The notes: generated from the letters alone by a model not told the origin. A stretch of 64,000 nt of DNA from Xestospongia muta (GCA_963693285.1 OY848926.1:3704501-3768500); one strand, 5' to 3'; positions 36,561 to 48,925 are shown, numbered from the stretch's first letter. Made by a program: numbers and translations.

Positions 36561-38760
36561 TTTTCTTCATAATAAAGTCCTACTTATTTCATTCAGCTGT
36601 GACACCATTATCCAACTAATTATGCAAGATACACAACACAAAATTTATTTATCTGTATTAAGAAAAAAATATTGATCCTCCTCTTAAGTTTTGAAACCAA
36701 TAATCTGTATGCATAAACTCAAATAGAACAACTCAATAAAGGAGGTTTTAACAATAGTTGTCACACCTGAACAAATAGCTTATATACTCAAAGTGATATA
36801 TTAAATGCATTATGTAAAACATACATGTATAGTTCATAGTAATGATATAGTGTGAATGGAACGTGTCCAATGACCTTTAAAAGTCATGCATCAAATTAAA
36901 CATGTGATTGTGTAAATATATACTGATAATATGGTACAGGTGAGAGCCCTGAAACATGTTACAGCTGTAATACATGACATTCAGTTCATGCACTTAGGTC
37001 ATCATGTGTTGCAGGGACTGTAACACATGCTTATGTAATTCATGGATATAGTGTTGTCTACTGAAGTCATTTTATTGCATCTTGATTTTGTTAATAAGTT
37101 TGCATGATTATAACAATACCTGTAATAACTTTTGTGGAGTATGTGAACTTTCTTTATCAAGGTTTTCCTACTTTGTTAATTCTATCTTATAAAACTCCCT
37201 TACTTGAATTGCATGGTTTCACTTGAGTTGTCTCCACAGCTAATGTAATTATGAAACCCACTACAAAGTACAAATATGTGACTCTAATATACTAAAAATC
37301 ACCCATGATCAATCAATCAAGAATTAACAATAGTGGATCTGCATATTCCATTTACTTTATGATTTATGTACTAAAAAGACATTTAATACTTTGCCTTCAT
37401 ACATGCTAGGATTCAGTTTTAATATTTTGTGAAATACAATGTATGCATTAATACATTGTATTGTCTTTATCTGAAGAAGGAAGAAATAATGGTGTCAAAA
37501 CTGAACAAATAAAGATTTATATATAACATTATAATTGTAAAAGTCATCCTAAGATAGTTTTTATGGCACTGTTGTTGCTGTAAGTTAATGTACTAGGTTT
37601 AAGACTGGAGAATTAGCAGAAGCTATGAAACTACTCAGACGTTTTCTTTAATAACAGAACTTGATCAATACAGGCTGAACAACCAGCAATACTTACCTTT
37701 ATTGTTTATCAGCACATTTTTATTGTCTGCATGTGCATTTTGTCTAAGTCAAGTAAATATGGCATACTTTAAAATCGATAATCTCCTTGTCACGTTATTG
37801 TCATCAATTTCAATTTTATATGTCAACAGCATGCAAGCAAGCATTCACAAGGAGCTATTTCTGTCTTCTAATATATGCAAAACAACTAGATAAGCTGTAA
37901 TAAATTAAGCTTAAAAACAACACTAAAATGATGTAACTGTATAGATACGACAAATAATTGTGACAATCAACTATTTAAGTAACACTTGGAAAATTTTACT
38001 CAAATATAAAAGAAAGGAGGAAAAGGATTGGATCTATGGTTTAATTAAAAACCTATGTATATAGATTCTCAAAAGTTATAATAAGAATGCACTATATATT
38101 AGCTCATAATTATGTGTGGGTGCATAAGAAAGAGTATGACTGTTCTTCATACAACAATGACAAATAGTACAATTCACCGTACATACATGTAGATTAAGGA
38201 TATGCCAATAGACAATAGAGATTAAGTTCTGGCTACACAACTACTTTTATTCTAATACTTATACATGCAAATAAATAAAATCTTGTCAGTACTAACATTA
38301 TAACACATACCTTCAAGAACAAAGTATATTGCTAACTGTTAATCAGGATATATAGCACAGATCACAGGATAAGCAGGATTACCAAAGTGCATAATGAGAG
38401 GGTGGAGTGTTAAAAGCAACTATGCAACCAAACAAGTCTGACTTACAATGTCTTTTAAAATAGTTGGTATAAATTGCTGTTTGTCTCTGCTTTCCGGAGA
38501 TGTTTGTTCGATGCTGGGAGTATGATCTACAATATGAAAGAAAATATTGACACACACTACTGTTATATAATGCTACTCATAAACAAAATGAGTCCTTAGA
38601 TCATTGGTGATTATCCAGACAACTGAGTAATTAACACTGATCTCCTGCCAGCAACGCACAGCCACATGCATCTGTATATTATATATATTACTGCATTGCA
38701 ATGTTAACAATGATGTACATTAATAGATCTATATATGGGTGAGGCAGACGTTTTGTTCAT
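36561..38760. other. Diverged repeat fragments and non-coding flank
   Basis: 36,561-37,480 contains shuffled, older partial copies of the 2.2-kb unit (for example 36,735-37,200). 37,480-38,760 is AT-rich without a convincing gene. A possible isolated minus-strand exon at 38,447-38,526 has good splice signals but no partner. Confidence 0.5.
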
Positions 38761-39168
38761 GATATAATGCAGAGATGACACTGGATCAAACGGTTGTGGT
38801 TTGAGGTCTGATCCAAGTAGGATACATTTTCCACAAAATTGCATTTTCATGTAATTGTCCATTGCAGATTTCCAAGATTATGTACTCATTGTTGGTTTAT
38901 TGCCTTGTCTTCTAACTTTTCAATTTCTGTGAATTCTCTTGACTGTCTTCCTTTACAAAAAATATTCGAGCAAAACAAGACCTTCTCCAGCTGTGGGTGT
39001 GGCAGTACTAAACACGTGGGCATAAATAAGAATTCTCAATATATTAACTTTTTTTGGATTACTATTTCTTATATTCAATTTAGTGATTGATGATTTGAAA
39101 GATATCATTTAAGGTTAGATAAAGGTTTTAGCTTCATCTATATAACTGTCTTATTTCTGTCTCTTTCA

Positions 39169-42100
39169 ATGTCTAAAATCTCCTTATTGTGGACCACAAC
39201 ATTGATCAGAAACAATTCTAGATCACTTCTACTTACATGCTGCGAAATGTCAAAATTAAGATATGGTTTAAAGTTGATATCTATCACACGATTCAATACC
39301 ACCTGTAATTTACTCCAGAAATTTCAGGGTTTTTCAAAAATCACTCCATTTCCTTATGAACATGGTAAGAGTAGATACTACTCTACTCAAAGGAAAGCAA
39401 GAACTCAAAATGGTCCTGGTTTGAGAGATTTTATCTTCCAGACGCAAGAGGTGGAGCCAAAGGATGACACAGATGAGAAAGAGATTTTGTCATATAGGAG
39501 GGAGGAATGTGTGCCATATGTGAGAAAGGAGGATATTAATGGAAAGAATTGTAAAGGTAATTGACATATTCGTTTCATACCAGTGGTTCAATAGACTTGT
39601 GTCAGTACTGTCTATACTGAAATAAATATATAAAGTCTGAGATATAACTTGGTTGATTGAAGGACAGCTCTTATAGATTAGGTCAATATACATATAGCCT
39701 TGAAGTAGTCTCACGAGGCCAGTCCCTTTTGCCTTGCCATACTAGTCTCGAATGTAAAGTTCTAGTTTTTTGTGATATCTAACTCTTCTTGTAAATAATT
39801 GACTTACAAGAAATTTTTTATAGTTTACTTTGAGACATATGGGTGTCAAATGAATGTCAATGATACTGAAGTTGCTTGGTCTGTATTGAGTAAGGCTGGA
39901 TACGAGAAAACATTAGATCTATTTGAAGTAAGATCTCTCTATATCTCTCTGTGTCTCTTTTAATTCTCTCTTATCAGGCTGATGTTATTTTGGTAGTTAC
40001 TTGTGCAATAAGAGAGAATGCTGAGAGTAAAATCTGGAAGCGTTTGGAATTATTTAAGAAAATTAAACAGCAGAGGTCCCGTAATTTGCCTCCTCTAAGA
40101 GTGGGACTCCTTGGTATGTAACGTATAAATTGACATGTGGACAGATGGATGGATTGGATATCGATAGAATGTGGATATTCTAAAGAATAGTATTAAGTTA
40201 TAATTAAAAGATATATAGTTGAGATATATGTTAAAAAATGATATTAGTGTTAAGTTATGATTAGGATGTATGGCTGAGAGATTGAAGGAGGAACTACTTA
40301 ATACTGATAAAAAAGTTGATTTAGTTGCTGGTCCTGATGCTTATCGTGATCTACCAAGATTACTAGCAGTTACAGAATCTGGTCAACCAGCTGGTAAGTA
40401 AGATATGATTGTCATGTGACGTATATTAACTTAAGACTGATATTATTTTTCTGTGTATTAATTTTAGCAAATTTACCTGTAATATTCACTAAAATTTATT
40501 ACAAATAAATTTAAGTTAATGGGCATGGCTTGGAAAAAATTACTAAAATTAATGTATGCTAAATTTGAATGATGTAAAACCTCTAAATTAATGGCTTAAT
40601 AAAATAGATTGTGTGCCAATATGTCACATGACTCATGTGATCATCATGTGATTTCTTGTAGTGAATGTATTGTTGTCGTTGGATGAAACATATGCTGATG
40701 TTGTACCAGTCAGATTAAATCAATCATCTCCAACAGCATTTGTGTAAGTAAATAAAAATGGACAGAAGAACAGATAAATGAATGTTTATGGATGGATGAA
40801 CAGGTATAATGGATGAATGAATAGACGTATATGGACAAATGAAAGGGAAATTTAGATGATTCCACACCTCCTTATCTAGAATGTCCAATAATATATATGT
40901 ATTTTTAATTTTCTTTAACCAATAACGTTACCTTGAAACAGTTATAAAGAATGTGTACTAAACCTAAGTCAATCATAATGGTCAATATAATAGTACATTT
41001 AAATTGATTCAATCAAAATAATGTATAATGTACTTCATGTACCTCCTCTTCCTACAGATCTGTGATGCGTGGTTGTGATAATATGTGTAGTTTTTGTATT
41101 GTTCCCTTCACACGAGGGAGAGAAAGGAGTCGTCCTATGGAGTCTATTTTATCTGAGATAAGATCTCTGTCTGATCAAGTAATGAATGCAATGGTTAATA
41201 TAGATGATGGATGAATGGATAGGGAAATGGACAGATGGAGGAACAAATGGATGGACTGTTAAAATGGACAGATGGGTGAATTATAATAGACATATGTGTC
41301 GTGTCATTACAGTAACTCCTTCTTCTTTTAGGGAGTAAAAGAAGTGACATTACTTGGACAAAATGTTAATAGTTATCGAGACCTCTCTTCTACTGATCTC
41401 TCTTCAAGTACCCACCTTAGCCGAGGGTTTTCATCTATCTATCAATCAAAAGAAGGAGGTCAACGATTTGCTGATCTTTTAGATAAAGTGGCACAAGTAC
41501 ATAAATGTCTAGTTCTTATCTACTTCATCTAACATTTTTGATCTGCTTTACATATAATATTACATATATAGTATTCTCATTCCTGTTTTATGTGTCCTCA
41601 TTCCTATGCTAGGTTGATCCAGAAATGAGGATTCGTTTCACATCACCTCATCCCAAAGACTTTCCTGATGAGGTATACATAATTCTATAATTTTGAGACA
41701 GTTATCAGTCAATATTTTGTACCATTATCATTAAAAATTTTATCTGGTGCATGTACTTTGTTACACTCTATTTCTATAGTTACTACAAGTAATTCGAGAC
41801 AATCACAATATCTGTAATAATATCCATTTACCAATACAAAGTGGTAGTACACGTCTTCTAAAACTAATGAGAAGAGGGTAAATTAACTTATTCTTGGTCT
41901 TTGATATGATAATGTCTCCCTCAGACATACTAGAGAAGCTTATCTTGAGTTAGTGGACAACATTAGATCTACTATACCAGGTACTGAGTACAAGTAACTC
42001 TGACAAACTAAGTAATGATAATAACAGAGTTAGATACAGACAATTATTGTATTGGCCATTGTGTGTGTTCATATTTCATTGTATTACATATCTTTAGATG

Positions 42101-43088
42101 TGACTCTCTCTAGTGATTTTATCGCAGGATTTTGTGAGGAAACAGAGGAAGATCATGAGGAAAGTTTGTCTCTATTGAGAACAGTCCAATATGATATGGC
42201 CTATTTGTTTGCTTACAGTATGAGGAAGGTAATACTTATATATCTATCTTATCATCCCATCCTTGCTCCTATCCATCAGTAGGTTTATCAATCTCCATTT
42301 TTTACATGTACATGTATAATTGTATGTGTGTCTTTCTCTATTATTAGAAAACTCATGCTTACCACAGAATGAAGGACACAGTACCTGATAATGTAAAAAA
42401 GAGACGATTACAAGAGCTAGTAGATACTTTCTACTCATTAGCTAAAGTTAAAAATCAGAAACTAATAGGATCAGAACAACTGGTCTTAGTGGAGTCAGTA
42501 AGTGTCACATGACATTCTATGAAAATCACATGTTTACATCAATTTTCATATTGTATGTCACATGACCTAAAGACTACCTGTGATCCTCTCTATAGACTAG
42601 TAAACGATCAGTTAATGATTTAAAAGGACGTACTGATGGTAACCACAAAGTAATCATTCCATCTTGTTCTCTTCCTAAAGACAAGGGAAGTACAGTAACT
42701 ATCCCAACAGCTGGTGAATATGTCATAGTTAAAGTAAATAACATTCTATTTCTCTAATATACAAAGTCTAGACAGAATGGCTAACAGTAATACTTACATT
42801 TGAATGTAATTCATCAATTATTGCTCTCTGACCATAGCAGAAACAGGATCAGTACATGTACATGTTATCACTGATATTACTTATACATGTAAATGTAATC
42901 ACCGCTATTATTTATATCTGTACATATAATCACTGGTTACTTATACATGTACATGTAATTACTGATTTGTTTATACATGTACATATAACCAAGTTTCCTT
43001 TCTCTGTTAGATAACCAGTGCTACCTCACTTACTCTTAGAGGTGAGCCTTTATGTATCACTAGGTTACAATCCTTTAATAAACTATAA
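39169..43088 (+). CDS. CDK5RAP1: Mitochondrial tRNA methylthiotransferase CDK5RAP1 (intact copy B)
   Basis: Fourteen exons: 39169-39556, 39824-39927, 39978-40113, 40265-40393, 40662-40743, 41058-41178, 41332-41496, 41613-41672, 41780-41877, 41925-41980, 42098-42228, 42348-42497, 42596-42733, 43011-43088; 1836 nt, 611 residues with no internal stop. The N-terminus is basic and Ser/Thr-rich (mitochondrial presequence). The MTTase domain has its three cysteines ([27 protein letters not shown]); the radical-SAM CxxxCxxC is GCDNMCSFC; then [37 protein letters not shown]; the end is TRAM-like. The family converts i6A to ms2i6A at position 37 of mitochondrial tRNAs. An AATAAA overlaps the final codons (43,077-43,082). 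Confidence 0.95.
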
Positions 43089-43752
43089 CAATGAACAAAT
43101 TAACATTTTCAATGTAGTATGCAAGAAATGTGAATGTCTATTTATTGATATGATTTATATGTTAAGTGAGAAAGGTAATGTGATTTCATAAGTGAAGAAC
43201 ACCAACTGACACTTCATTAAATCTAAGAGAAAACTGTACTTTCGTAAGATGTTACTAATATATTTGGGAATAAAGAGTTTAAACGCCATTCATACTAAAA
43301 CCACACAGCATCAGTTATCCTCACTAGGGTGTTAATTCAAGTTTAACGTTGTCTTAATCTGTTCTATAATGATGATCATTATTCCTAACACAACAGAATT
43401 TAAAGAGTACTGATATTCCTACAATGTATTATGTTGTATGGCAGGTTCTAAGGGGACAAACTAGTGTCCAGTTTATCTAGTGGCTGTTTGTGCTACTGAA
43501 GGAACTTTTCCAGCAAAGTAAGGAAGCACTTATGAAATTCATTTAGAAATGTTGTGATACCACTAAAAGTAAGATGAAATAACTCATTCTTTCCATACAC
43601 AAATAATTCATTAGAATCTGGGACTTCTATTAATCCTAAACACCATTCTTGTCAATAGTTTAACTTGAAGTAAATATATTTTTGATGGCATCTACAAGGC
43701 GGATCATTTTCTAATTGTTTAGTTCTGGCACATCAGGTATTCAGGAATAAGA
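43089..43752. other. Intergenic, nothing recognised
   Basis: AT-rich sequence between CDK5RAP1 and the candidate minus-strand exon. I see no gene, RNA or element. Confidence 0.4.
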
Positions 43753-44006
43753 CTACTTATAAGTGATGACTGGTTGGCACTGAACTACCTGATATAATTC
43801 CTTGAGTGACTTAATTACAATGATGATGAACTTTTCTTCTGTTTTGCTTAAGTTATATCCAGATGCATGAATAAGTAACCTCATTTTAGTGGGTGTGGCC
43901 TTTGAAACTGCATCTAGACATAGATAATAGAGTAAGGAACTACTCAGGCCATTGTCTATGGTAGAGATAGCACTTAGCCTGCTCACTTTGAGACTTTCTT
44001 CTTTAA
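43753..44006 (-). CDS. Candidate terminal coding exon of an unknown gene
   Basis: On the minus strand a good acceptor (TTAACTTTTAG) at 44,007 opens an 84-codon frame to a TAG at 43,753. Its composition looks protein-like: KEESLKVSRLSAIS, then LLYYLCLDAVSKATPTKMRL, ASGYNLSKTEEKF, IIIVIKSLKELYQ. It has no start codon near the acceptor, so it would be the last exon of a longer gene, but I could not find a matching upstream exon before 45.1 kb. Helical, possibly repeat-type; family not recognised. Confidence 0.4.
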
Positions 44007-45086
44007 CTAAAAGTTAATAGGTTATTCTTATTTGCACAAGTAAAGAAAATGTAAAATAGAATATGTAAATACAGGGATAAGTAATATCAATTGAATACAA
44101 AGAATACAAGCAAGATAGTAGGGATGGCAATAGTATCATCGCTACATAATAGCATGGGGAAAGATAGAATGCAACAATAATATAATTATTATAAATTTTG
44201 AATTGATTTTAGGCTGTAGTCACTGAGTTTCATTGTGTGTGATTGAGTTATTTCAGCAAGTTTTTGAGTCACATAAAATTAAATACAAGTTAGCATGTGC
44301 AAATTTTAGCAATTGTTACAGTACTCATTAAATTCACTAAAATTAGTACACACAATTAATAGTAGGCTTAAAGTAGACTATGTTATGTAGTCTATCCAAG
44401 CTATAAATATGTCAAAACATCACGTCAAAAAGTATAGAGCTGAGAGATGATTCAATAATCACCGGTGAAGTCGCCGGTTTCATTTTCTAAAGTGCTCAAA
44501 TAGTGAGATAGAAAAGAACAATTCATCTAAATTGTGTTACACACTATAAGAGTAAAAAGTAAACCTTTACTTGGTAACTGAGTTATTGTTGGGTACAAAA
44601 GAAGCAGAAGCACAAACAGAACAAATTCATCATTTGTCCAATTTTTACTGTGATACTTAAAAACATGGGCATCATAAAAGCTTGGGGATTATTGTAGAAA
44701 GAAACCCTACCAAGTATTGAGAGATTCTGATGTGTCTTGGCTGAAATATCAGTGTTTCATGCCAATACATTTCAATTGACAATCTTTAGGCCATTGCTAC
44801 TCACACATTGCCACCACAAGCATGCCTGATTCTCTTATGCACACGATGTGCTTTTACATGCATTGTGTTTCACCCACGATCAGTTTTATATCATATAAGT
44901 AAGTATCTCTTAATCTTATAATGAAAGCAAAAACAGCAAATCAATATTTCTAGAAATAAATTCTTAATTCCTGTATAAAAACAAGTTCTTATATTATCTA
45001 TCTATCTATATATATATATAGATCTATATTTTAAAAGTTAAAAATAAAACTCTGCTTGTGTAAATTATGTCAACTTAAACTCAGCT
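44007..45086. other. Intergenic, nothing recognised
   Basis: AT-rich; contains a TATC/TA simple repeat near 44,997-45,022. No supportable gene. Confidence 0.4.
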
Positions 45087-45092
45087 TTATTT
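45087..45092 (-). terminator. Poly(A) signal of the 132-residue gene
   Basis: AATAAA on the minus strand, 54 nt beyond the stop at 45,146. Confidence 0.55.
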
Positions 45093-45145
45093 ATAAAGAA
45101 GTTCATGTAATGCACATCACATGAACTCATAATGTACATGTCCTG

Positions 45146-45544
45146 CTACACATCATGCAGGTAGTCACCAGCCACCCAGGACAGATCAACTCCTTTGGCC
45201 ATCTTGAGAATGTCATTTACAAAATAGGCAAATTTTTCAAGAGCAGTACTCTTAAAGCGATGTTGATAAGGTTTTTGGCTCTTATCATGTAGGACAAAGA
45301 AAAGAACACCCTCTTGCATCCCATACTGCAGAGACGAGTCGATATTCAAACTCTGGGGTATATCGACATACCCACCCTGAATGTAAACTGGAATACTTTG
45401 ACCTTCAGAAGTAGTGTAATCACATAGAATGTAGTTTTGACTTTTGTCTCCACCAAATCCAAGAAAAGAATCTTGTTTCCAATTGACGGTCACAGTTTCC
45501 ACTTTACTTTTGAGATTTAATGTTTGTCCTTTCATGAAACTCAT
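45146..45544 (-). CDS. Small protein of 132 residues, unrecognised
   Basis: Starts at the first ATG (45,544: MSFMKGQTLNLKSKVETVTV) and ends DYLHDV at 45,146. It looks beta-rich with a helical C-terminus (TALEKFAYFVNDILKMAKG). There is no signal peptide or membrane segment and only one cysteine. The frame is open a few codons further upstream to an acceptor (TTTTACAG, exon edge 45,556), so the leader is probably spliced. A 5' UTR exon ending at the donor AAAG|GTAATT (46,327) in the CpG-richer block around 46.3-46.5 kb would suit, leaving a 770-bp intron. A poly(A) signal follows. I do not recognise a family. Confidence 0.6.
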   Translation of the reverse strand: MSFMKGQTLNLKSKVETVTVNWKQDSFLGFGGDKSQNYILCDYTTSEGQSIPVYIQGGYVDIPQSLNIDSSLQYGMQEGVLFFVLHDKSQKPYQHRFKSTALEKFAYFVNDILKMAKGVDLSWVAGDYLHDV

Positions 45545-46326
45545 TGTGTTCTGCAACTGTAAAACTATAAATTATATACTGTTATTGCATGTAATATATA
45601 AATGTGTCAACAACTGTACAAATGGTTTTATGTACTTAATACAGATAGAGGATATACATAGAACACACAAACATAGTTAATGTAGGATATAATAACATTT
45701 TCGATTACTATAATTGTGATTATTAAATTCACTATGCATTTTTGATTACGATTTGTCCAAAAAGTCTCCTGCATGCAGCTTCAGAGAGAATAGAAGTGTT
45801 TTTGTCTTTGCAATATAATTTTTAGTTAATCAAACATATAGTAACTATAATTTATACGATATATACACTGCAGCAATTAAAAATCTAGCTGATTTTAAAA
45901 AAAGATATATTCAAACAGGGCATACATGTACAAAGCACATAATGCTCATAGAAGTTGAAGTCAAAAATGCAATTCGAACCTCTAGTCTCAGCCTCTCCTG
46001 TTTCCGTTGTTTGAAAGCTGGCTATGCCTGTATACGTAATCATAAATGTTAATAGAGTGTGTCAGCCACGATTTATTCCCATGTTGCGAGATAACGAGTT
46101 TAAACGTGGCGTGGTTCTGCGAGAAATTGCGCCAACAGTTGTTCCACATTCATTAACAAAAATATTCGAAAACAACTAAGATGTATGTGCAAGTTGCTTT
46201 CTGTATGTTTCTGTGCAAAGTTCAAATCTTATGCATGCAAATGTAAAAATTAAACAATGATCATAATAATGATTGTATAAATTTTGATAGAGAGCAATAA
46301 TTATTTTTGATAGTAATTGTAATTAC

Positions 46327-46570
46327 CTTTTAATGTAAACTCAGACGATGGTAGATTCTTCAGTGAAGTAAGTCCTGCAAAGGCGCTACCAGAATGACAG
46401 CAAAATAAATTGACGCTACCTTAAAAAGCGTCGTCTTTAGTCTCGCCCACTCGTTAGGTGGTGTAGAGGAAGTAGGCGTGCCTCAGTTAAAAATGGGGGA
46501 AGTAGAAAAACACGAATGGCTAAAGACGAATATTTCAGCAAAAACTTCATGAGGATGGGCGTGGTGACTA
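46327..46570. promoter_or_regulatory. CpG-richer block, likely promoter/5' UTR of the 132-residue gene and of the adjacent plus-strand relic
   Basis: More GC- and CpG-rich than its surroundings. On the minus strand it contains a plausible 5' UTR exon with donor at 46,327. On the plus strand it leads toward the USP-like relic at 46,725. The promoter role is inferred from base composition and gene placement only. Confidence 0.35.
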
Positions 46571-46724
46571 CAGACCACGAATAACACAAATATGGAATTT
46601 TAACAAATGAATTCTTATTAATGTAACCTATCTACTTTATTCTTTATGCAATTATATTATCTACTAATATGCATTACGAGATTGTAGTAATAAAACGTTA
46701 AGGCGTGAGTGCAAGATTAAAAGA

Positions 46725-47200
46725 ATGGACTACAATGACGATTTTCCTGAAGTTCCTGCTGCTTGTCAAAATAGAAAAATGTTTCCTGAATTTGGAGTTG
46801 GACTATAGAATCTGGGAAATATATGCTTTGCAAATGCAACAGTACAATCACTGATTCATTGCCCAAACTTTCACAGATACTTGATGTCACATAAAGAAAG
46901 TGCTATGCAACTTAACACATGAACTTCTACTTAGAATTCTTAAGAGCCTAGAAGATGTAAACATTATATAATTATTATTTTCAAATGTTAACATAACAAA
47001 CAACAATATTAACATAATGTTTTATATAGTTCTCAAATAAACATTGGCATTGAGACTGCAGGTGAGTAAGTGATTTATATGTTGATCACATAACAATCCT
47101 TTAAAAATACAGTTCAATGTGTAGAATGTAATTCAGTAAAATTGACAGAAACTTATCAGTCTGACATTCAAATTGATACACAGTTTGGTTAAATGATAAC
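46725..47200 (+). pseudogene. Ubiquitin-specific protease (USP) N-terminal relic
   Basis: Begins ATG GAC TAC (MDYNDDFPEVPAACQNRK) and continues to FGVGL, an in-frame TAG, then NLGNICFANATVQSLIHC. This is the USP Cys box (usually GLxNLGNTCFxNxxxQxL), with the catalytic Cys kept, a Thr-to-Ile change and a stop inside. Past YLMSHKESAM the frame must shift to recover THELLLRILKSLEDVN. A second piece near 47,112-47,190 reads CVECNSVKLTETYQSD, like a USP finger. Stop plus frameshift mean it is not functional as read. Confidence 0.6.
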
Positions 47201-47224
47201 AGCTTGCTGTGTTGAAGTAATCGT

Positions 47225-47680
47225 TTTCAGAGTGAGAATGTACACAAAGGTATTAGTGAAACTCACAAAGAAGAAACTTTGTCTCTTGGCAATTTTGTAT
47301 ATTGCGAATGGTACATTTGGTATGTTGAGGCTTTCCGTTGTATATTAACGTATATATACACAAACAGTAGGATCAATAAAAGAGTGGACAATTTTATCGA
47401 TACACTAATGAAAATCACAAGGGACAAAGCATTCGAACGACTTATAAAACTAACCAAGAGAAAAAAGACAAAGAGATTGATTGACATACACAAAAGACAT
47501 TTAACCATCAGGACATGACAGTAGATTTTGTTGAACAAACAAATTGAAGACAGGGTATGGGATGTGACATCATCACGCAGTAATGACAAATACAGGGTGA
47601 CTGTGGAGAATGAGGTATGCCCAGAGAATTGTAGACTAAGATGCATTGACTGCAACGTATGTGTGCACTCCTACTAATGT
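47225..47680 (+). mobile_element. Decayed transposase fragment with SWIM-like zinc motif
   Basis: A frame at 47,279-47,518 (NKRVDNFIDTLMKITRDKAF, then ERLIKLTKRKKTKRL and IDIHKRHL) is followed, after a frame break, by VWDVTSSRSNDKYRVTVENE and CPENCRLRCIDCNVCVHSY, then a stop. A basic 'RxDxxxxxLxKxxRDKxFERLxKxxK' helix ahead of a Cys-rich CxxCxxCxH SWIM finger is what I know from MULE-like transposase-derived proteins in animals. Upstream catalytic sequence is missing. Relic only. Confidence 0.5.
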
Positions 47681-47768
47681 ACATATCAAGACTATACTAC
47701 AATAGGAAACATTTGTAAACACATTTATTTAACAGTACAGTTTCAATAATGCAACAGGCAAGAACAAC

Positions 47769-48505
47769 TATACTCTGTCCGAGTTGAGTTGAGCCCTTTA
47801 TTAAAAAAAAGGTGTTGTATGCATGGAATGTAAGGTCAGGTATTTTCTCACCTACTTTATCAACTTAGCACTGAAGTATATTATCATGTTATTCATTACT
47901 TTTTCACGTGAATGTCATGCGAACAGACCACGTTTTTCCACGTGTTTGTGAAGATACAAGGGGAAGAGACTGAGGTTACAAACAAAGCAAAGGAGGTTGT
48001 TGCAAATGTCTATGACTATTTCGAGGAACTCCACACGCGTCAACGTACTCAAGAACCTCTTAAAGAAACTGCTGATGCCACAGGAGTTTCACATGGCAGC
48101 ATCATTTGTTAAAAGGTTTTTTTAGAACCACGGCGGCTTTATAGCTACCTTAAATCGCAAAAGACAATATGTGATTATTATTTTAATAGTAATAATTATT
48201 ATAATAGAATGTTTGTTCATATAATTAGAACTGTAATTTTGAATTGCCACGTGACACACGGCTGACTTCTCAAGGTGAAAAGTGTTATTCGAAGGTGTGG
48301 AATTTGAAGTATGACGAAGGCATGCATTGAAAAAGTATGGAGTTTATAGTTTGCTACTTTCTCGTAGCACTAGAGAGCCAAATTTTATATATAAATAGCG
48401 CATTTGCAAGCTGAATTGATTGGTGCAAGTTCCATGCGGATAGCACGTAAAACGGCAAAGTTATTTACATGTCTGGGTAGCTCAACTCAACTCGGACAGA
48501 GTATA
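47769..48505. mobile_element. Short Tc1/mariner-like element, 26-bp perfect inverted repeats with TA ends
   Basis: 47,769-47,794 is the exact reverse complement of 48,480-48,505 (TATACTCTGTCCGAGTTGAG and its continuation). Taking the outermost TA at each side as target duplication leaves a 733-bp element with 24-bp repeats. Inside, a frame at 47,912-48,112 (NKAKEVVANVYDYFEELHTR; ETADATGVSHGSI) looks like the helix-turn-helix N-terminus of IS630/Tc1-type transposases and then stops. The catalytic DDE part is absent, so it is a deleted, non-autonomous copy. The (+) frame crossing the right repeat (48,404-48,607) is probably chance. Confidence 0.7.
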
Positions 48506-48863
48506 AATGAAAACAACTTAACTAATGATGGAAAGAATTCAGACAAAGAGCTAAATGACTTACTTGAAGCAATAATGTCAGATGGTGGTAATTTGGACAT
48601 TATATAGAAACCAGACAATTAATTAATATTGTATATAATAATTAGTGCGGTACGCATGCATACAAAACTTGCATGCTTCACTGTCCACGTGTACAGACTT
48701 GATTCCTTTAAAATTTTGCTTAAAAATACAAGGGAGGAATATAAATCTACTAATATATTCAGTCTATACAGCTTCCTATACAAATTAAACTTAATTCAGC
48801 AAAATGTTCCCAGCTTCTTTAAGGATCATTCAGAGGTGGGTGGATTCTGAGACTCTATATTGA

Positions 48864-48925
48864 TGATAATAATAATAGTAACAATAATAATAATAATAAC
48901 AACAACAACAACAACAATAACAACA
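48864..48925. repeat. (AAT)n/(AAC)n microsatellite
   Basis: About 60 bp of AAT units passing into AAC units. Confidence 0.85.

Noticed and set aside
38447..38526. Possible minus-strand exon (DHTPSIEQTSPESRDKQQF) with good acceptor and donor
   Set aside because: No neighbouring exon continues the frame; the next candidate near 37.7 kb meets a stop in the required phase.
45958..46030. tRNA-like B box (GGTTCGAATTGC) on the minus strand
   Set aside because: The bases around it do not form a T-arm stem or cloverleaf and no clean A box is placed correctly; at best a SINE or tRNA relic.
46081..46179. 32-codon frame MLRDNEFKRGVVLREIAP...
   Set aside because: Locally GC-richer and protein-like, but short, without splice context or a family I recognise.
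48404..48607. 67-codon plus-strand frame
   Set aside because: It crosses the right terminal inverted repeat of the Tc1-like element, so it mixes element and host DNA.
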